A stretch of 64,000 nucleotides of DNA from Xanthomonas sacchari (GCF_040529065.1 NZ_CP132343.1:2418001-2482000), one strand, 5' to 3'; positions 44,568-55,213 are shown, numbered from the stretch's first letter. A program made the numbers and translations. The notes: generated by a model not told the origin, from the sequence alone.

Positions 44568-46949
44568 TCAGAATTCCTGCCAGTCCGAATCGGCCAGCGC
44601 CGGTTCGGCCTTGCGGGCGCGCACGGCGGGTTTGGCGGGAGCGACGGCCGCCGGCTTCTTCGCCACCGGTGCCGGCTTCGGCGTGGTCACCGCGTGCGGG
44701 GCATGCGTCGCCACGGCCTGTGCCGACTGCTCGACACGGAAGATCGACACGGCTTCGGTCAGCTGGCCGGCCTGCTCTTCCATCGAGCGGGCGGCGGCGG
44801 TGGCTTCTTCGACCAGGGCGGCGTTCTGCTGGGTGGTCTCGTCCATCTGGGTGACAGTCTGGTTGACCTGTTCGATGCCGGCCGACTGCTCCTGCGAGGC
44901 GGCGGCGATCTCGCCCATGATGTCGGTGACGCGCTGCACCGAGGCGACGATCTCGGTCATGGTCTGGCCGGCCTGGCGCACCAGGGTCGAGCCATTGGCC
45001 ACCTGGCCGACCGACGCATCGATCAGGCCCTTGATCTCCTTGGCGGCGTTGGCCGAGCGTTGGGCGAGGGTACGCACTTCGCTGGCGACCACGGCGAAGC
45101 CACGGCCCTGTTCGCCGGCGCGCGCGGCTTCCACTGCGGCGTTGAGCGCCAGGATGTTGGTCTGGAACGCGATGCCGTCGATGACCGAGATGATGTCGCC
45201 GATCTTCTTCGAGGACGCCTCGATGCCGCTCATGGTCTCGACCACCCGGCCGACCACGTCGCCGCCCTGCGAGGCCACCGAGGCCGCACCCGCGGCCAGC
45301 TGGTTGGCCTGGCGCGCGTGTTCGGCGTTCTGCTTGACGGTGGAGGTCAGTTCCTCCATCGAGGCCGCGGTCTCTTCGAGGTTGGCGGCCTGCTGCTCGG
45401 TGCGGCGCGACAGGTCGTCGTTGCCGGCAGCGATCTCGCCGGCCGCGGCATTGATCGCGTTGGCCGCCTGCTGGATGCGACCGACGATGGCCGCCAGCTG
45501 CTCGGCGGTGGCATTGGCGTCGTCGCGCATGGTCGCGAACACGCCCTTGAAGTCGCCGTGCATGCGCGCGGTGAGGTCGCCCTGCGACAGCGAGGTCAGC
45601 AGCTTGGACACTTCGCCGATGCTGTCGCCATTGGCCTGCAGCAGGCCGTTGAGCTGCTGCGCCAGTTGCAGGAAGAAGCCGTGCTTGCCGTCGAGGCCGA
45701 CGCGCCCGCTGAGGTCGCCGGCGGCGGCCTCGCGCACGATCTTGGCCACTTCCTGTTCGACCTGCGCTTCCAGGGTGCGGTCGCGCGATTCGCAGACGAA
45801 CCCGATGTGGGTGCCGTGCTGGTCGCGGATGGCGGTGATGGTCTGGGCGATGCGCGCGTCGACGTAGGCCATCTCGCGCTCCATCACGCCCTTCTTTTCC
45901 AGCTCCGACAGGGTCTTGGGATCGTGCTGGTTGCCGTACTCCAGCACGGTGACCGGCGAGCCGACCAGCGGCAGGCTCGAATCGAAGGCTGGCGCCACCG
46001 AGTGGATCTGCTCGGCGTACTTGTCGGTCAGGCCCTGCATCGAGGGATTGGCGTAGACGATGTTGTAGTCCAGGTCGACGATGAACATGCCGGTCGAGGA
46101 ATTGTCCAGCGCGGTGCGGATGCGCAGGTTCTCGGCAGCCACCGCGGCGTCGCGCTCGATGCGCCCGCGCAGGTCCTGCTGCATGCGCTTGAGCGCCTGC
46201 ATCAGTTCGCCGAATTCGTCCTTGCCGTTGGCGTCGATATGGCCGTCGAGCTTGCCGCCGGCCACATCGCTGGCCACCTTGACCGCATCGCGCACGCTGT
46301 TGGCCAGCATCCGCCCGAACAGGACGGCCAGGCCCACCGCCGCGCCGAGGCCGATCAGCAGGCAGATCAACAGGGTCGCGGAGGCCTTGCTGTAGGTGCC
46401 GCTGGCGGCATCGGCCGCGGCCTTGGCCTGGCGGTCGTTCTCGGCGATCAGGGCGACGACATCGTCCACCACCTTGTTGTGCAGGGTGCGGGTCTCGCCG
46501 GTGAAGGTGTCGATGGCGTCGTCGTGCAGGTCGAGCTGCAGCATCTCGTCGACGGACTGGTAGGAGGCGCTGGCCTTCTTCCAGTCGGCGACCAGACGCT
46601 CGTAGATGGTCTTTTCCTGCGGGCTGCCGATCTTGGGCGGATACTGGGCCAGGATCTGGTCCATCTGCTTCTTCAGCGCGACCTTGCGCGCGGCCGATTC
46701 CTTCTTCAGCGCATCGCTGCTGCGGATCAGGCTCTGGTAGGCCGCGTTGCGGTACTCGCCGAGGATGCCGCGCATTTCGCCGCCGGTGCGCACGCTCGGC
46801 ACGACCTGCGCCGACACGTTGCTGGCCACGCCATTGAGCGAGTGCAGACCGCGATAGGCGGCCACGCCCTGGATGAGCATCAACGCCAGCACGACGCCGA
46901 ACGCCAGCATCAGTTTGGGCATCACCTTGAGATCTTTAATCCACTGCAT
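44568..46949 (-). CDS. Chemoreceptor 3, four-helix-bundle plus PAS, WQEF tail
   Basis: A 793-residue receptor that joins two sensors. A periplasmic helical bundle (~35-190) lies between membrane helices ([20 protein letters not shown] and [21 protein letters not shown]). HAMP is followed by a cytoplasmic PAS domain (~280-400: [30 protein letters not shown] ending [15 protein letters not shown]). After a second HAMP-like stretch ([15 protein letters not shown]) comes the signalling domain and a tail ending DWQEF. The start at 46949 is chosen ([18 protein letters not shown] with GGGA upstream); an upstream in-frame start adds 25 cysteine/arginine-rich residues. A small exported protein gene precedes it under a FliA-type promoter. 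Confidence 0.93.
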   Translation of the reverse strand: MQWIKDLKVMPKLMLAFGVVLALMLIQGVAAYRGLHSLNGVASNVSAQVVPSVRTGGEMRGILGEYRNAAYQSLIRSSDALKKESAARKVALKKQMDQILAQYPPKIGSPQEKTIYERLVADWKKASASYQSVDEMLQLDLHDDAIDTFTGETRTLHNKVVDDVVALIAENDRQAKAAADAASGTYSKASATLLICLLIGLGAAVGLAVLFGRMLANSVRDAVKVASDVAGGKLDGHIDANGKDEFGELMQALKRMQQDLRGRIERDAAVAAENLRIRTALDNSSTGMFIVDLDYNIVYANPSMQGLTDKYAEQIHSVAPAFDSSLPLVGSPVTVLEYGNQHDPKTLSELEKKGVMEREMAYVDARIAQTITAIRDQHGTHIGFVCESRDRTLEAQVEQEVAKIVREAAAGDLSGRVGLDGKHGFFLQLAQQLNGLLQANGDSIGEVSKLLTSLSQGDLTARMHGDFKGVFATMRDDANATAEQLAAIVGRIQQAANAINAAAGEIAAGNDDLSRRTEQQAANLEETAASMEELTSTVKQNAEHARQANQLAAGAASVASQGGDVVGRVVETMSGIEASSKKIGDIISVIDGIAFQTNILALNAAVEAARAGEQGRGFAVVASEVRTLAQRSANAAKEIKGLIDASVGQVANGSTLVRQAGQTMTEIVASVQRVTDIMGEIAAASQEQSAGIEQVNQTVTQMDETTQQNAALVEEATAAARSMEEQAGQLTEAVSIFRVEQSAQAVATHAPHAVTTPKPAPVAKKPAAVAPAKPAVRARKAEPALADSDWQEF

Positions 46950-47049
46950 GAGCGCGTTTCCCGTAATTCGGAGGGGGCGACAAGGGCAAGAACGGCAAAC
47001 GCCGCCGCGCCGGACCGCATGCACGGGTCCAGCACGGCGGCGCCGGGGC

Positions 47050-47430
47050 TTACTTGATGGTGGCCAGCTTCAGGCTGGACGGCGCGCTGACCTGGATTTC
47101 GGCGCGCGAGCTGTCCCGCTCGATCTTGCCGATCACGCACACGTCCTTGCCTTCCAGGGTTTCCGGCGGGAAGCCGAACTTGCTGCGGTCGGCGCCGGCG
47201 ATGCGGGCGGAGAAGGTGTGGCGCGGGAACATGCCGCCCATGTACAGGAAGGTCGGCTCGCCCTCGGAATTCTGCGCGTACTTGGCTTTCTCGACCTTGC
47301 CGCAGACCATGCCGTCCTTGCCGACGAACCGGGTGGCCATCTCCGGCGGGATCATCTGCTGGGACTGGGCGAAGGTGCTGGGGCTGGCGGCGAACAGCAG
47401 GACCAGCAGCATGGGAAAGCTCGGTTTCAT
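47050..47430 (-). CDS. Small secreted protein, OB-fold-like, upstream of chemoreceptor 3
   Basis: A 126-residue protein with a clear signal peptide ([22 protein letters not shown]). The mature part ([27 protein letters not shown], then [49 protein letters not shown]) alternates strands in a way that recalls small OB-fold proteins; the two cysteines (GMVCGK and DVCVIG) could form a disulfide. No family name is certain. It lies 100 bases before chemoreceptor 3 and directly under the best FliA-type promoter of the window, so it is expected to be made with the flagellar late genes. A periplasmic partner of the receptor is a guess. Confidence 0.8.
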   Translation of the reverse strand: MKPSFPMLLVLLFAASPSTFAQSQQMIPPEMATRFVGKDGMVCGKVEKAKYAQNSEGEPTFLYMGGMFPRHTFSARIAGADRSKFGFPPETLEGKDVCVIGKIERDSSRAEIQVSAPSSLKLATIK

Positions 47431-47492
47431 GGAACGACTCCTAGAGGGCGGGGGGATGAAGTGAGGGCTGTGTGATACCGGCCACTCTTCAG

Positions 47493-47519
47493 CTATCGGC
47501 CTGAAACCGGTTAACTTGA
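47493..47519 (-). promoter_or_regulatory. FliA-type promoter of the secreted-protein/chemoreceptor 3 unit
   Basis: On the minus strand: TCAAGTTA-N11-GCCGATAG, close to the sigma-28 consensus in both boxes. The start codon is ~62 bases downstream. Confidence 0.85.
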
Positions 47520-47552
47520 TTCTCACAAGTGATAAACAGTTCGCATTTCAAT

Positions 47553-47577
47553 AAAAAACCCGCCGGGCGGCGGGTTT
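47553..47577 (-). terminator. Intrinsic terminator of cheW
   Basis: Stem AAACCCGCC (47556-47564) with GGCGGGTTT (47569-47577); on the minus strand it is followed by T-rich sequence. It lies 29 bases after the cheW stop. Confidence 0.9.
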
Positions 47578-47605
47578 CGTCTACAGCCCGGCGGCGCAGG
47601 CCGCG

Positions 47606-48100
47606 TCAGGCGGCTTCGTCGACGTGGGCGTGCTGCTGGCCGAACTCGGCGCTGTCGAGCAGGGTCTCGATATCCAGCAGAATCAACATCTTGTCGTCCT
47701 GGGTGCCGATGCCCGAGATGAAGCGGGTGTCGACCGCGGCGCCGAACTCGGGGGTCGGACGGATCTGTTCCTGGTTCAGCGGGATCACGTCGGAGACGCT
47801 GTCGACCACGATGCCGACCACGCGGTTCTCCACGTTGAGCACGATCATCACGGTGAAGGCGTCGTAACGGGCTTCCTTCAGGCGCAGCTTCAGGCGCAGG
47901 TCGATGACCGGCACGATGGTACCGCGCAGGTTGATCACGCCCTTGATGTACTCGGGGGCGTCCGGGACCCGGGTGACCGAATCGTAGCCGCGGATTTCCT
48001 GCACCTTGAGGATATCCACGCCGTAGTGTTCTTCGCCGAGGGTGAAGCTGAGGAATTCGCCGCCAGTGGCGTCGGAGGTGGAGCTGGTCTTGTCGTTCAT
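47606..48100 (-). CDS. cheW: Chemotaxis coupling protein CheW
   Basis: CheW couples receptors to the CheA kinase. The 164-residue protein is a single SH3-like CheW domain (FLSFTLGEEHYGVDILKVQEIRGYDSVTRVPDAPEYIKGVINLRGTIVPVIDLR in outline). The receptor-contact segments VINLRG and VDSVSDVI are present. It has its own FliA-type promoter and its own terminator, so it is monocistronic. No cheA gene is in the window, so the kinase must be encoded elsewhere. The short C-terminal tail QQHAHVDEAA has no known role. Confidence 0.96.
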   Translation of the reverse strand: MNDKTSSTSDATGGEFLSFTLGEEHYGVDILKVQEIRGYDSVTRVPDAPEYIKGVINLRGTIVPVIDLRLKLRLKEARYDAFTVMIVLNVENRVVGIVVDSVSDVIPLNQEQIRPTPEFGAAVDTRFISGIGTQDDKMLILLDIETLLDSAEFGQQHAHVDEAA

Positions 48101-48165
48101 CGTGTGCTCCTGGTGCGCACGGGATTGCGGGTGGTGGCGTAAGGGGAAAGCGCGACTCTGATGCT

Positions 48166-48192
48166 AGATCGGCGCGGTGGCGGCGAACTTTA
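48166..48192 (-). promoter_or_regulatory. FliA-type promoter of cheW
   Basis: On the minus strand: TAAAGTTC-N11-GCCGATCT. The -35 matches the TAAAGTTT consensus at seven of eight positions; start codon ~65 bases downstream. Confidence 0.82.
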
Positions 48193-48221
48193 GGCCCGGA
48201 ACGGCGTGCCACTGCCGGCGT

Positions 48222-49004
48222 TCAGGAAAGTACGCCGCTCTTGCGGGCGCTGCGCTGGCGTTCGATGCGGAACACGTAGCGCTGGATCGCCGCGTCGGCG
48301 CCGCGCGGCAGGTCCTGGAAACGCATGCCCACGCGCAGCGTGTCCTGGCCGTTGGCCAGCTTGCAGACATACATGTTGCAGACCTGCAGGGTCAGGCGGA
48401 TGGCATCGGCATCGGGCAACTGCAGCACGCAGTTGGGGTAGCTCTGCTGCAGTTGCGGCATGGGCTGGCCCTGCACCAGGGCCACGGCCAGACCGCCGCC
48501 GCTGATGTCCACCACGCGCAGCTTCAGTTCCACCTTGCCCTCATCGTCCTCGAAACGCAGCACGCACAGCGGCGAGTCGGTGATCGGGGTCTCCAGGCGG
48601 AAATGCTCGCGCCGCTGCAGGTAGTACAGCGATTCCGGCAGCGCGGCGCGGAAGCCCGGCTGGCCGTCGTCGTCGGTGCGCTGCGGGGATTCGATGCGGA
48701 AACGCACCCGCACCTTGTCCAACTGGGCGAAGCACAGCAGGTACTCGGCCTGCTCGGCGGCGCGGTTGGAGGCTTCGTTGACGCTCAGGTCCAGCAACAG
48801 GCTGTCCTCGTCCAGGTCCAGCAGCGCGGTCGAGAAGGCCTGGTCGCGGCCGCCCACGTGGGCGCTGACCTGCGAACGCTGCTGGATCAGCGACTGCAGC
48901 AACTGGCGGATCTGCCGGGGCTTGGTCAGCAGGAAACGATCGTCCTCCACTTCTTCTTCCGGCGAAGACGGGACAGGGGAGTCGCTGGGGATGCCTTCGG
49001 CCAT
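48222..49004 (-). CDS. ycgR: YcgR-like PilZ-domain flagellar brake protein
   Basis: A 260-residue cytoplasmic protein with an N-terminal YcgR-type domain (residues ~25-125) and a C-terminal PilZ domain. The cyclic-di-GMP-binding signature is intact: [11 protein letters not shown] supplies the RxxxR motif and [10 protein letters not shown] the D/NxSxxG motif. In E. coli, YcgR bound to cyclic di-GMP slows the flagellar motor. It has a FliA-like promoter that lies in the 3' end of chemoreceptor 4. The presence of RpfG and an EAL protein in the same window gives plausible sources of changing cyclic di-GMP. The start at 49004 is the first ATG with the conserved domain intact. Confidence 0.9.
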   Translation of the reverse strand: MAEGIPSDSPVPSSPEEEVEDDRFLLTKPRQIRQLLQSLIQQRSQVSAHVGGRDQAFSTALLDLDEDSLLLDLSVNEASNRAAEQAEYLLCFAQLDKVRVRFRIESPQRTDDDGQPGFRAALPESLYYLQRREHFRLETPITDSPLCVLRFEDDEGKVELKLRVVDISGGGLAVALVQGQPMPQLQQSYPNCVLQLPDADAIRLTLQVCNMYVCKLANGQDTLRVGMRFQDLPRGADAAIQRYVFRIERQRSARKSGVLS

Positions 49005-49063
49005 GGTGGACAATGCGTACTGGTGGTGGGTGAGGCGGCGCGCGTCGGCCCGCCCCACGCATG

Positions 49064-49090
49064 CTATCGGCTGAGCACGGCGTTTTTGTA
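49064..49090 (-). promoter_or_regulatory. FliA-like promoter of the YcgR-like gene, inside chemoreceptor 4 end
   Basis: On the minus strand: TACAAAAA-N11-GCCGATAG. The last three bases of the -10 box are the TAG stop codon of chemoreceptor 4, so promoter and coding sequence share bases. Start codon ~60 bases downstream. Confidence 0.65.
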
Positions 49091-51271
49091 GACCGGACGC
49101 ACGTTGCCGACTGTGGCACTGGCGCCCAGCGGCGGGCGCTGCTCCAGGGTGAAGGATGCCACGGCGCGCGCCAGTGCGCCGGCTTCCTGTTCCATCGAGC
49201 GGGCGCTGGCGCTGGCTTCCTCGACCAGTGCGGCATTCTGCTGGGTGGCCTCGTCCATCTGCGCGACGGTCTGGTTGACCTGCTCGATGCCGGCCGACTG
49301 CTCCTGCGAGGCCGAGGCGATCTCGCGCATGATGTCGGTGACGCGCTGCACCGAGCTCACGATCTCCTGCATGGTCTTGCCGGCCTGGTCGACCAGCGCC
49401 GAGCCTTCGGCCACGCGGGTCACCGAGTCGTCGATCAGGTCCTTGATCTCCTTGGCGGCACCGGCCGAGCGCTGCGCCAGCACCCGCACCTCGCTGGCCA
49501 CGACGGCGAAGCCGCGGCCCTGTTCGCCGGCACGGGCGGCTTCCACCGCGGCGTTGAGCGCGAGGATATTGGTCTGGAACGCGATGCCGTCGATGACCGA
49601 GATGATGTCGGCGATCTTCTTCGAGGAGGTCTCGATGCCGCTCATGGTGGCGACCACCTGACCGACCACGCTGCCGCCTTGCGAGGCGACGGCCGCCGCA
49701 CCCACCGCCAACTGGTTGGCCTGGTGCGCATGCTCGGCGTTCTGCTTGACGGTGGAGGTCAGCTCTTCCATCGACGCCGCGGTCTCTTCCAGGCTGGCCG
49801 CCTGCTGCTCGGTGCGGCGCGACAGGTCCTCGTTGCCGGCGGCGATCTCGCCGGCGGCGGTGTTGATCGCATCCGAGGCGCCCTGGATCTGCCGCACGAT
49901 CGCCGACAGTTGCGCGGCGGTGGCGTTGGCGTCGTCCTTCATGTTCGCGTACACGCCCTGCAGGTCGGCATCGATGCGCCGCGACAGGTCGCCCTGGGCC
50001 AGCGCGCGCAGCATCTGCTGGATGTGACCCAGGCCGGCCGCGCCGGCGGCGAGCATGGAGTTGATCTGTTCGCCCAGCTGCAGCAGGAAGCCGTGCTTGT
50101 CGTCCAGGCGGATGCGCCCGCCGAGGTCGCCGGCGACCGCGCCGCGCACGATGCCGGCGATCTCCTCTTCCACCGCCACTTCCTCGGTGCGGTCGGCCCA
50201 TTCCACCACGAAGCCCAGGCGGTTGCCGGTCGCGTCGGTGACCGGATTGACGATCAGGCGCATGGTGTGGCCGCCGACGCGGATCTGCGCGCGGTGGGTG
50301 CCCTTCAGCTCGGCGAGCATGCGCGCCTGGTGCTCGGGATGGCGATGGAACACGTCGATGGTCTTGCCCAGCAGGTCGCTGGCATCGAACTGCGGCAGGT
50401 CGCGGCGCAGGTCGTCCTGCACGTCGCTCAGCATCTGCAGCAGCGGCCGGTTGACGTAGACGATGCGGCGCTCGGCGTCGGCGATCATCACGTTGGTGGT
50501 GACGTCGTCCAGCGCGGTGCGGATGCGCAGGGTCTCGCGCTGCGCCTCGCTGTCCTGCTCACGGCTGCGCAGCAACTGCGCGTTGGCCGCCACCAGGGTA
50601 TGGGCGATGGAGCCTTCCGGCAGGTCCAGCGCGCGGATCGCCGCCGACAGCGGCTGCTGTTGGGCCATCGCACGCGCGGCCTGCGCCAGGTCGTGCGGAT
50701 CGTGGCCCACGTCCAGCAGTTGCCGGCGCATCTGCACCGCCATCGGCACCAGGATCGCGGTTTCCACGACCACGTACAGCGCATGGATGACCAGGATGCC
50801 GATGCCCGCGTCGGCGGTGAACGCCAGTACCGGCAGGCCGCGGTGCTGCAGCCAGAAGAACAGCACGTGATGCACGGCGATCGCCGCGGCGGCGACCACG
50901 ATCGGCCGCCAGTCGCGGTAGTACAGCAGCAGCGCGATCAGCAGGATCACGCCGAAATGCACCTCGACCATGCCGCCGGACTGCTGGATCAGCACGGCGG
51001 CCTGCACCATCAGGCCCAGCGCCACCGTGCAGCGGCTCAACAGACTGCCGGGGTGCAGCTTCACCTGCAGGGCAACGACCGCCAGGGTCGGCAGGCTGAC
51101 CGCCAGCCATGGTGTCCACGCGGCCTCGTGCCAGGCGGCGGCCAGGCTGGCGAGCGTGGCCACGACGGACACCGCCACGAACAGCCGGTCGGCCTGCGCC
51201 GCCAGTTTCTGCAGGTAGACGTAGCGCTCGTTGCCGACGAGAAAATGGCCTTGGGTAGGCGAGGCGCTCAT
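49064..51271 (-). CDS. Chemoreceptor 4, multi-helix membrane sensor plus PAS
   Basis: A 735-residue receptor unlike its neighbours: in place of a periplasmic domain the first ~190 residues form about six membrane helices ([76 protein letters not shown] and [19 protein letters not shown]). A PAS domain follows (~250-370: [28 protein letters not shown] to [16 protein letters not shown]), then HAMP-like linker and the signalling domain. The tail ([13 protein letters not shown]) has no WQEF. Membrane-embedded and PAS inputs suggest sensing of membrane or redox state (inference). AAGGAG precedes the start, which overlaps the stop of the thioredoxin-like gene by four bases. Confidence 0.92.
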   Translation of the reverse strand: MSASPTQGHFLVGNERYVYLQKLAAQADRLFVAVSVVATLASLAAAWHEAAWTPWLAVSLPTLAVVALQVKLHPGSLLSRCTVALGLMVQAAVLIQQSGGMVEVHFGVILLIALLLYYRDWRPIVVAAAAIAVHHVLFFWLQHRGLPVLAFTADAGIGILVIHALYVVVETAILVPMAVQMRRQLLDVGHDPHDLAQAARAMAQQQPLSAAIRALDLPEGSIAHTLVAANAQLLRSREQDSEAQRETLRIRTALDDVTTNVMIADAERRIVYVNRPLLQMLSDVQDDLRRDLPQFDASDLLGKTIDVFHRHPEHQARMLAELKGTHRAQIRVGGHTMRLIVNPVTDATGNRLGFVVEWADRTEEVAVEEEIAGIVRGAVAGDLGGRIRLDDKHGFLLQLGEQINSMLAAGAAGLGHIQQMLRALAQGDLSRRIDADLQGVYANMKDDANATAAQLSAIVRQIQGASDAINTAAGEIAAGNEDLSRRTEQQAASLEETAASMEELTSTVKQNAEHAHQANQLAVGAAAVASQGGSVVGQVVATMSGIETSSKKIADIISVIDGIAFQTNILALNAAVEAARAGEQGRGFAVVASEVRVLAQRSAGAAKEIKDLIDDSVTRVAEGSALVDQAGKTMQEIVSSVQRVTDIMREIASASQEQSAGIEQVNQTVAQMDEATQQNAALVEEASASARSMEQEAGALARAVASFTLEQRPPLGASATVGNVRPVYKNAVLSR

Positions 51272-51771
51272 GCAAGGGGCTCCTTGGAGTCGGTGGGACA
51301 GCTGCACTGGGCAGGAGAGATCAGCGGCGAGGGATCGCCGCTTGCCAGCAAGCGTGGGATCAGCGCGGCGGCGGCGATCGACGTGCCGCATCCGGCCAGT
51401 TGCGCCGGACCGGCATAGATCAGGCGCGCATGCGCATCGAACACGATCAGCGCATACGGCAGCGCCAGCGGCGCAGGGCGGTTGCGCAGGTCCACGCTGT
51501 GGATGCCCGGCAGCGCGAGGGCCGCAGGTGCAGCGCAGGCGCAGCCGGCCACGCGCAGGCGAAACGCGACGGCCTGGCCGGAGGGCAGGGATGCGGGGGC
51601 GAACGCCAGCAGGCGTGTGCGGATGGCGTCGGCACTGTCGGCCGGTGGCGGGGTGGCGAGTGCCACCAACCGGGTGGCCGCCCAGATGGTCCAGAGCACC
51701 AGCAGCAACAGCCCCCATGGCACGCGGGCGAAACGTCGCGAGCGGTGCGTCGTGGCGGAGAGTGCCTGCAT
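51268..51771 (-). CDS. Membrane-anchored thioredoxin-like (DUF6436-like) protein
   Basis: A 167-residue protein with one N-terminal hydrophobic anchor ([22 protein letters not shown]), the remainder likely periplasmic. A CAC motif occurs in [10 protein letters not shown], and the later segment [33 protein letters not shown] resembles the cis-proline/strand part of DUF6436 proteins, a thioredoxin-like family (memory of motif, not a search). Two further cysteines lie in the tail (AQCSCPT). It overlaps chemoreceptor 4 by four bases (ATGA), so the two are translated together. A redox-sensing accessory for the receptor is a reasonable inference. Confidence 0.75.
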   Translation of the reverse strand: MQALSATTHRSRRFARVPWGLLLLVLWTIWAATRLVALATPPPADSADAIRTRLLAFAPASLPSGQAVAFRLRVAGCACAAPAALALPGIHSVDLRNRPAPLALPYALIVFDAHARLIYAGPAQLAGCGTSIAAAALIPRLLASGDPSPLISPAQCSCPTDSKEPLA

Positions 51772-51814
51772 GGGAAACAGCCAGCGCGACGCCGGTACTC
51801 ACCGGCTGCTCACG

Positions 51815-51841
51815 TTATCGACAGCACCTATCGTTCCTTAA
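51815..51841 (-). promoter_or_regulatory. FliA-like promoter of the thioredoxin-like/chemoreceptor 4 unit
   Basis: On the minus strand: TTAAGGAA-N11-GTCGATAA, ~44 bases before the first start codon. Confidence 0.6.
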
Positions 51842-51927
51842 GGTGGCAGTCATCACAATTCACGTGGTGGTAACGACGCTGATGTACGCATTTCGCGAAA
51901 AACTTGATGCGCGGTGCCAGAAACGCG

Positions 51928-51956
51928 CTCGGCCGCGGAAATGGTCCGCGGCCGAG
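51928..51956 (-). terminator. Hairpin downstream of chemoreceptor 5
   Basis: A perfect 12-bp stem CTCGGCCGCGGA/TCCGCGGCCGAG (51928-51939 with 51945-51956). Without a T-run it may be a weak or Rho-assisted terminator. Confidence 0.6.
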
Positions 51957-52047
51957 TGGTATGTAGGGTAAAGCCTCGGCATGTTGCGGATGCCGAGGTC
52001 TGGGCGCGACAGATGGCCCGTCTGGTTGCGCTACCGCGCGCGTGGAC

Positions 52048-54546
52048 TCAGGCGAAGGCGTGCGCCGGCCTGCGTGCGGCCGACACCGCCGACGGGCGCA
52101 GCGATGATGTCTGCGCTTCCACCTTGAACACCGCCACCGCCTGGCGCAGTTGCCCGGCCTGCTCCTCCATCGAGCGGGCGGCCGCAGTGGCTTCCTCGAC
52201 CAGTGCGGCGTTCTGCTGGGTGCTCTCGTCCATCTGGGTGACGGTGCGGTTGACCTGCTCGATGCCGGACGATTGCTCCTGCGAGGCCGCGGCGATCTCG
52301 CCGATGATGTCGGTGACGTGCTGCACCGAAGTCACGATCTCCTGCATGGTGGTGCCGGCGCGCTCGACCAGCGCCGAGCCTTCGGCGACGCGGCCGACCG
52401 ACTCGTCGATCAGGCCCTTGATCTCCTTGGCGGCATTGGCCGAGCGCTGGGCCAGGGTGCGCACTTCGCTGGCCACCACCGCGAAACCGCGGCCCTGTTC
52501 GCCGGCACGGGCGGCTTCGACCGCCGCGTTGAGCGCCAGGATATTGGTCTGGAAGGCGATGCCGTCGATGACCGAGATGATGTCGGCGATCTTCTTCGAG
52601 GAGGTCTCGATGCCGCTCATGGTCTGCACCACCTGGCCCACCACCACGCCGCCCTGCGATGCCACCGAGGCCGCGCCGGCGGCGAGGCGGTTGGCGTCGC
52701 GCGCGCGCTCCGCGTTCTGCTTGACGGTGGAGGTCAGTTCCTCCATCGACGCAGCGGTCTCCTCCAGATTGGCGGCCTGTTGCTCGGTGCGACGCGACAG
52801 ATTGTCGTTGCCGGTGGCGATCTCGCTGGCGGCGCCGTTGATGCTGACCGCGGCGGTCTGGATGCGCGCGACGATGGCGGCCAGTTGTTCGGTGGTGGCG
52901 TTGGCGTCGTCGCGCATGGTGGCGAACACGCCCTGGAAGTCGCCGTGCATGCGCGCGGTCAGGTCGCCGGCGGCGATCGACTGCAGCAGCGACGACAGCG
53001 CCTGCAGGTTGCCGTCGGCGGTGGCCATCAACTGGTTGAGGCTGTCGACCATCAGGCGGAAGTCGTACTGGAAGCGCTCGGCGTCGCCGCGCACGCTGAA
53101 ATCGCCGGCCGCCGCGGCGCCGGCCAGGTGCTTGATCTCGGTATTCATCGCGGTCAGGTTGTGCTTGACCGTGTCCATCGTCTCGGTGAGACGGGCCTTT
53201 TCGCCGGGCAGGCGGTCCATGTCCTCAGACAGGTCGCCGATGGCGTAGCGGCCCATGATCTGCGCCAGGCGCTCGGTCACCGCGATGTGCGCGGCGGCCA
53301 GCGCATTGCTGTCGCGGACCATGCGCCCGTAGTCGCCGGGGAAGCTGCTTTCGTCCATGCGGTAGCTGGTCTGGCCCACGTCGTGGCGCCGCGCCATTTC
53401 GGTCTGTGCGGCCAGCACTTCGCGCAGCTGTTGCTGCATGCGCTGCATGTCGGCCAGCAGCCGTCCGCTTTCGTCGCGGCTGGGCACCACGATGCGGGCG
53501 TCGAGGCGGCCTTCGGCGATGTCGGCGGCGACACCGGCAGCGCGACGCACATTGCGGGTCAGCGTGATCAGCGTGTGCGCACAGATCGCCGCGATCAGCA
53601 GGGTCAACACGCCGAGCCCGGCCGCCGCGGACCACATCGCCTGCAGCGACGCGTCCAGGTGCCGTTGCGACTGGCGCTGCAGCGCCTGCAAGGCGGTGGC
53701 GCTCAGGCCATGCAGGGCCTCGTCCCAGCCGTGCAGGGCCACGTTCCAGCGCTGGTCGGCGTCGGCGCCGCCGCTGTCCAGGGCCTGCGCCAGTTGCGGC
53801 AGGGCGCGGTCGGCGACGGCGGCTTCGTTGCTCACCGCCTGCGTCAGCGCCGGATCCTGCTGCTCGAGCAGGCCAAGGGCCTTCTTCAGTTCATGCCGCA
53901 GGCGCGCCTGGTCGCGCGCCAACTCACCGATCTGGGCGCGCAGGATCGGGGTCTCCGTACCCGCCTGGGACGGATCGTGCATCGCATCCAGTCGGGTCAG
54001 GGTCTGGCTGGTGACTGGGGCGTAGATCAGGCTGCTGACCACCAGGTGGTAGCTCTCCACGTAGGGGGTGTAGACCAGTTGGCTGTCGTCGCGCAGGGCG
54101 TCCAGCGCGTCGTCGGCCTTGTCGGCGACCGCCGCGAAGTCGTTGCGCCTGGTCTGCAAGGTCTGCTGGAGCTGCGCCAGCGCCGCCGTGCTGCGGTCGA
54201 AGCCGGGCAGGGCCGGCACGGTCCGTTGCAGTTCGCCCAGCGCCCGGTCCGCGGTCTCGCGCGCCTGCGCCGCATCGGTGCCGGTGCCGACCTGTTCTTC
54301 CTGCAGGGCCGCCAGCAGCGTCAGCATCTGCCGCAGTGGCGCATAGCTGCGCAACTCGGCGCGGCTGACCTCCACGCCGTCGTTGAGCGTGCGGGTGTAC
54401 AGCAGCAGCGGAATGACCAGGCCGATCAGGGCCAGGACCCCGATCAGGCTGAGTTTGCGCGCGATGGGGAGGTCGTGCCAGATCCGCAGGCGGGAGCGGC
54501 GTTCGGAGGCGGGCGGAGCGGCGTGGTTCGCGGAGTGCGACGTCAT
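52048..54546 (-). CDS. Chemoreceptor 5, large periplasmic helical domain
   Basis: An 832-residue receptor. A cytoplasmic N-terminal stretch of ~30 residues precedes the first helix ([18 protein letters not shown]). The periplasmic part is unusually large (~50-305), helical and alanine/glutamine rich (NIT-like length, but no certain family). The second helix is [26 protein letters not shown], the linker ([28 protein letters not shown]) and the common signalling domain follow. The C-terminus ([12 protein letters not shown]) has no WQEF tail. It stands alone under a FliA-like promoter, with a perfect leader hairpin between promoter and start. Confidence 0.92.
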   Translation of the reverse strand: MTSHSANHAAPPASERRSRLRIWHDLPIARKLSLIGVLALIGLVIPLLLYTRTLNDGVEVSRAELRSYAPLRQMLTLLAALQEEQVGTGTDAAQARETADRALGELQRTVPALPGFDRSTAALAQLQQTLQTRRNDFAAVADKADDALDALRDDSQLVYTPYVESYHLVVSSLIYAPVTSQTLTRLDAMHDPSQAGTETPILRAQIGELARDQARLRHELKKALGLLEQQDPALTQAVSNEAAVADRALPQLAQALDSGGADADQRWNVALHGWDEALHGLSATALQALQRQSQRHLDASLQAMWSAAAGLGVLTLLIAAICAHTLITLTRNVRRAAGVAADIAEGRLDARIVVPSRDESGRLLADMQRMQQQLREVLAAQTEMARRHDVGQTSYRMDESSFPGDYGRMVRDSNALAAAHIAVTERLAQIMGRYAIGDLSEDMDRLPGEKARLTETMDTVKHNLTAMNTEIKHLAGAAAAGDFSVRGDAERFQYDFRLMVDSLNQLMATADGNLQALSSLLQSIAAGDLTARMHGDFQGVFATMRDDANATTEQLAAIVARIQTAAVSINGAASEIATGNDNLSRRTEQQAANLEETAASMEELTSTVKQNAERARDANRLAAGAASVASQGGVVVGQVVQTMSGIETSSKKIADIISVIDGIAFQTNILALNAAVEAARAGEQGRGFAVVASEVRTLAQRSANAAKEIKGLIDESVGRVAEGSALVERAGTTMQEIVTSVQHVTDIIGEIAAASQEQSSGIEQVNRTVTQMDESTQQNAALVEEATAAARSMEEQAGQLRQAVAVFKVEAQTSSLRPSAVSAARRPAHAFA

Positions 54547-54702
54547 TGCGCGGGTCTCGGAGGAAGAGCGAAAGAAGGCCTGCGCTCGGGTGGAGCGCAG
54601 GCCATGGGAATGCAGGATGGAACGGACCGTCGTCGAGCTTCGCCCGGCTGGGACGCGTGCCTTCGGCGTGATCGCCGGGGCTCGACCGAATCGGGCAAAT
54701 CT

Positions 54703-54729
54703 TTAGCGGCGGCGTTAGACAAAAATTGA
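54703..54729 (-). promoter_or_regulatory. FliA-type promoter of chemoreceptor 5
   Basis: On the minus strand: TCAATTTT-N11-GCCGCTAA; start codon ~155 bases downstream. Confidence 0.72.
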
Positions 54730-55099
54730 ATCTGTGATCCGAGCAAGTTAAACGTCCATCAGGGTTGTAGCGCCTGCATGAGGACACACTGGACCAGACA
54801 TACGTGGCGCCACGCCGCACGGATGCAGCTGCGATGCAGGGTATTGTGCGATCCGCGGATGACGGCACGGTTCCGGAATGCGTCGACCTGCCGAGATGCC
54901 GTGAACGGCGGCGGTCTGCGGGTGGGAGGAACGTCCTCGCCCGATCCGTTCGCCCGATGGGCGCGTTGCGTGCCCGCGCCGCTGGTCTCGCACGCGGCCG
55001 ACAGAGCGGGCTGCGCCGCTGTGACGCGGGGGCGCACGAGGCAGGTCGGCGCTGACGTGCCGAAGGAGACGCGCGATGCGCGTAGACGCGTGGACAGCC

Positions 55100-55135
55100 G
55101 AACGCCGGCTGCGCGTGTCCACGCAGCCGGCGTTC
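55100..55135 (-). terminator. Hairpin downstream of chemoreceptor 6
   Basis: A perfect 14-bp stem GAACGCCGGCTGCG/CGCAGCCGGCGTTC with an 8-base loop, ~80 bases past the stop of chemoreceptor 6. No T-run. Confidence 0.6.
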
Positions 55136-55213
55136 GATCAGGCCAGGGATGACTGGGGGTGCCGCTGACAGACGCGAGGTGGCGAGGCCGTGTGCGCCCT
55201 CGCCACCATGGCC

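Larger units (their letters stand above)
54547..55213 (-). other. Intergenic region between chemoreceptors 5 and 6
   Basis: No convincing gene: the open frames here are arginine-rich shadows. It holds the promoter of chemoreceptor 5 (54703-54729) and, in its leader, a perfect 11-bp hairpin (54577-54587 with 54593-54603, loop GGGTG) followed on the minus strand by pyrimidine-rich sequence just before the ribosome-binding site. The part from ~54740 to 55090 shows nothing further. The hairpin that ends chemoreceptor 6 lies at 55100-55135. Confidence 0.6.

Noticed and set aside
49061-51418. Long plus-strand open frames opposite the chemoreceptor genes, here and at similar places
   Set aside because: They mirror the conserved minus-strand receptors, repeat with them, and translate to histidine/glycine/arginine-rich sequence without domains.
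54748-55122. Possible 124-codon gene between chemoreceptors 5 and 6
   Set aside because: Arginine- and proline-rich translation with no ribosome-binding site or family resemblance.
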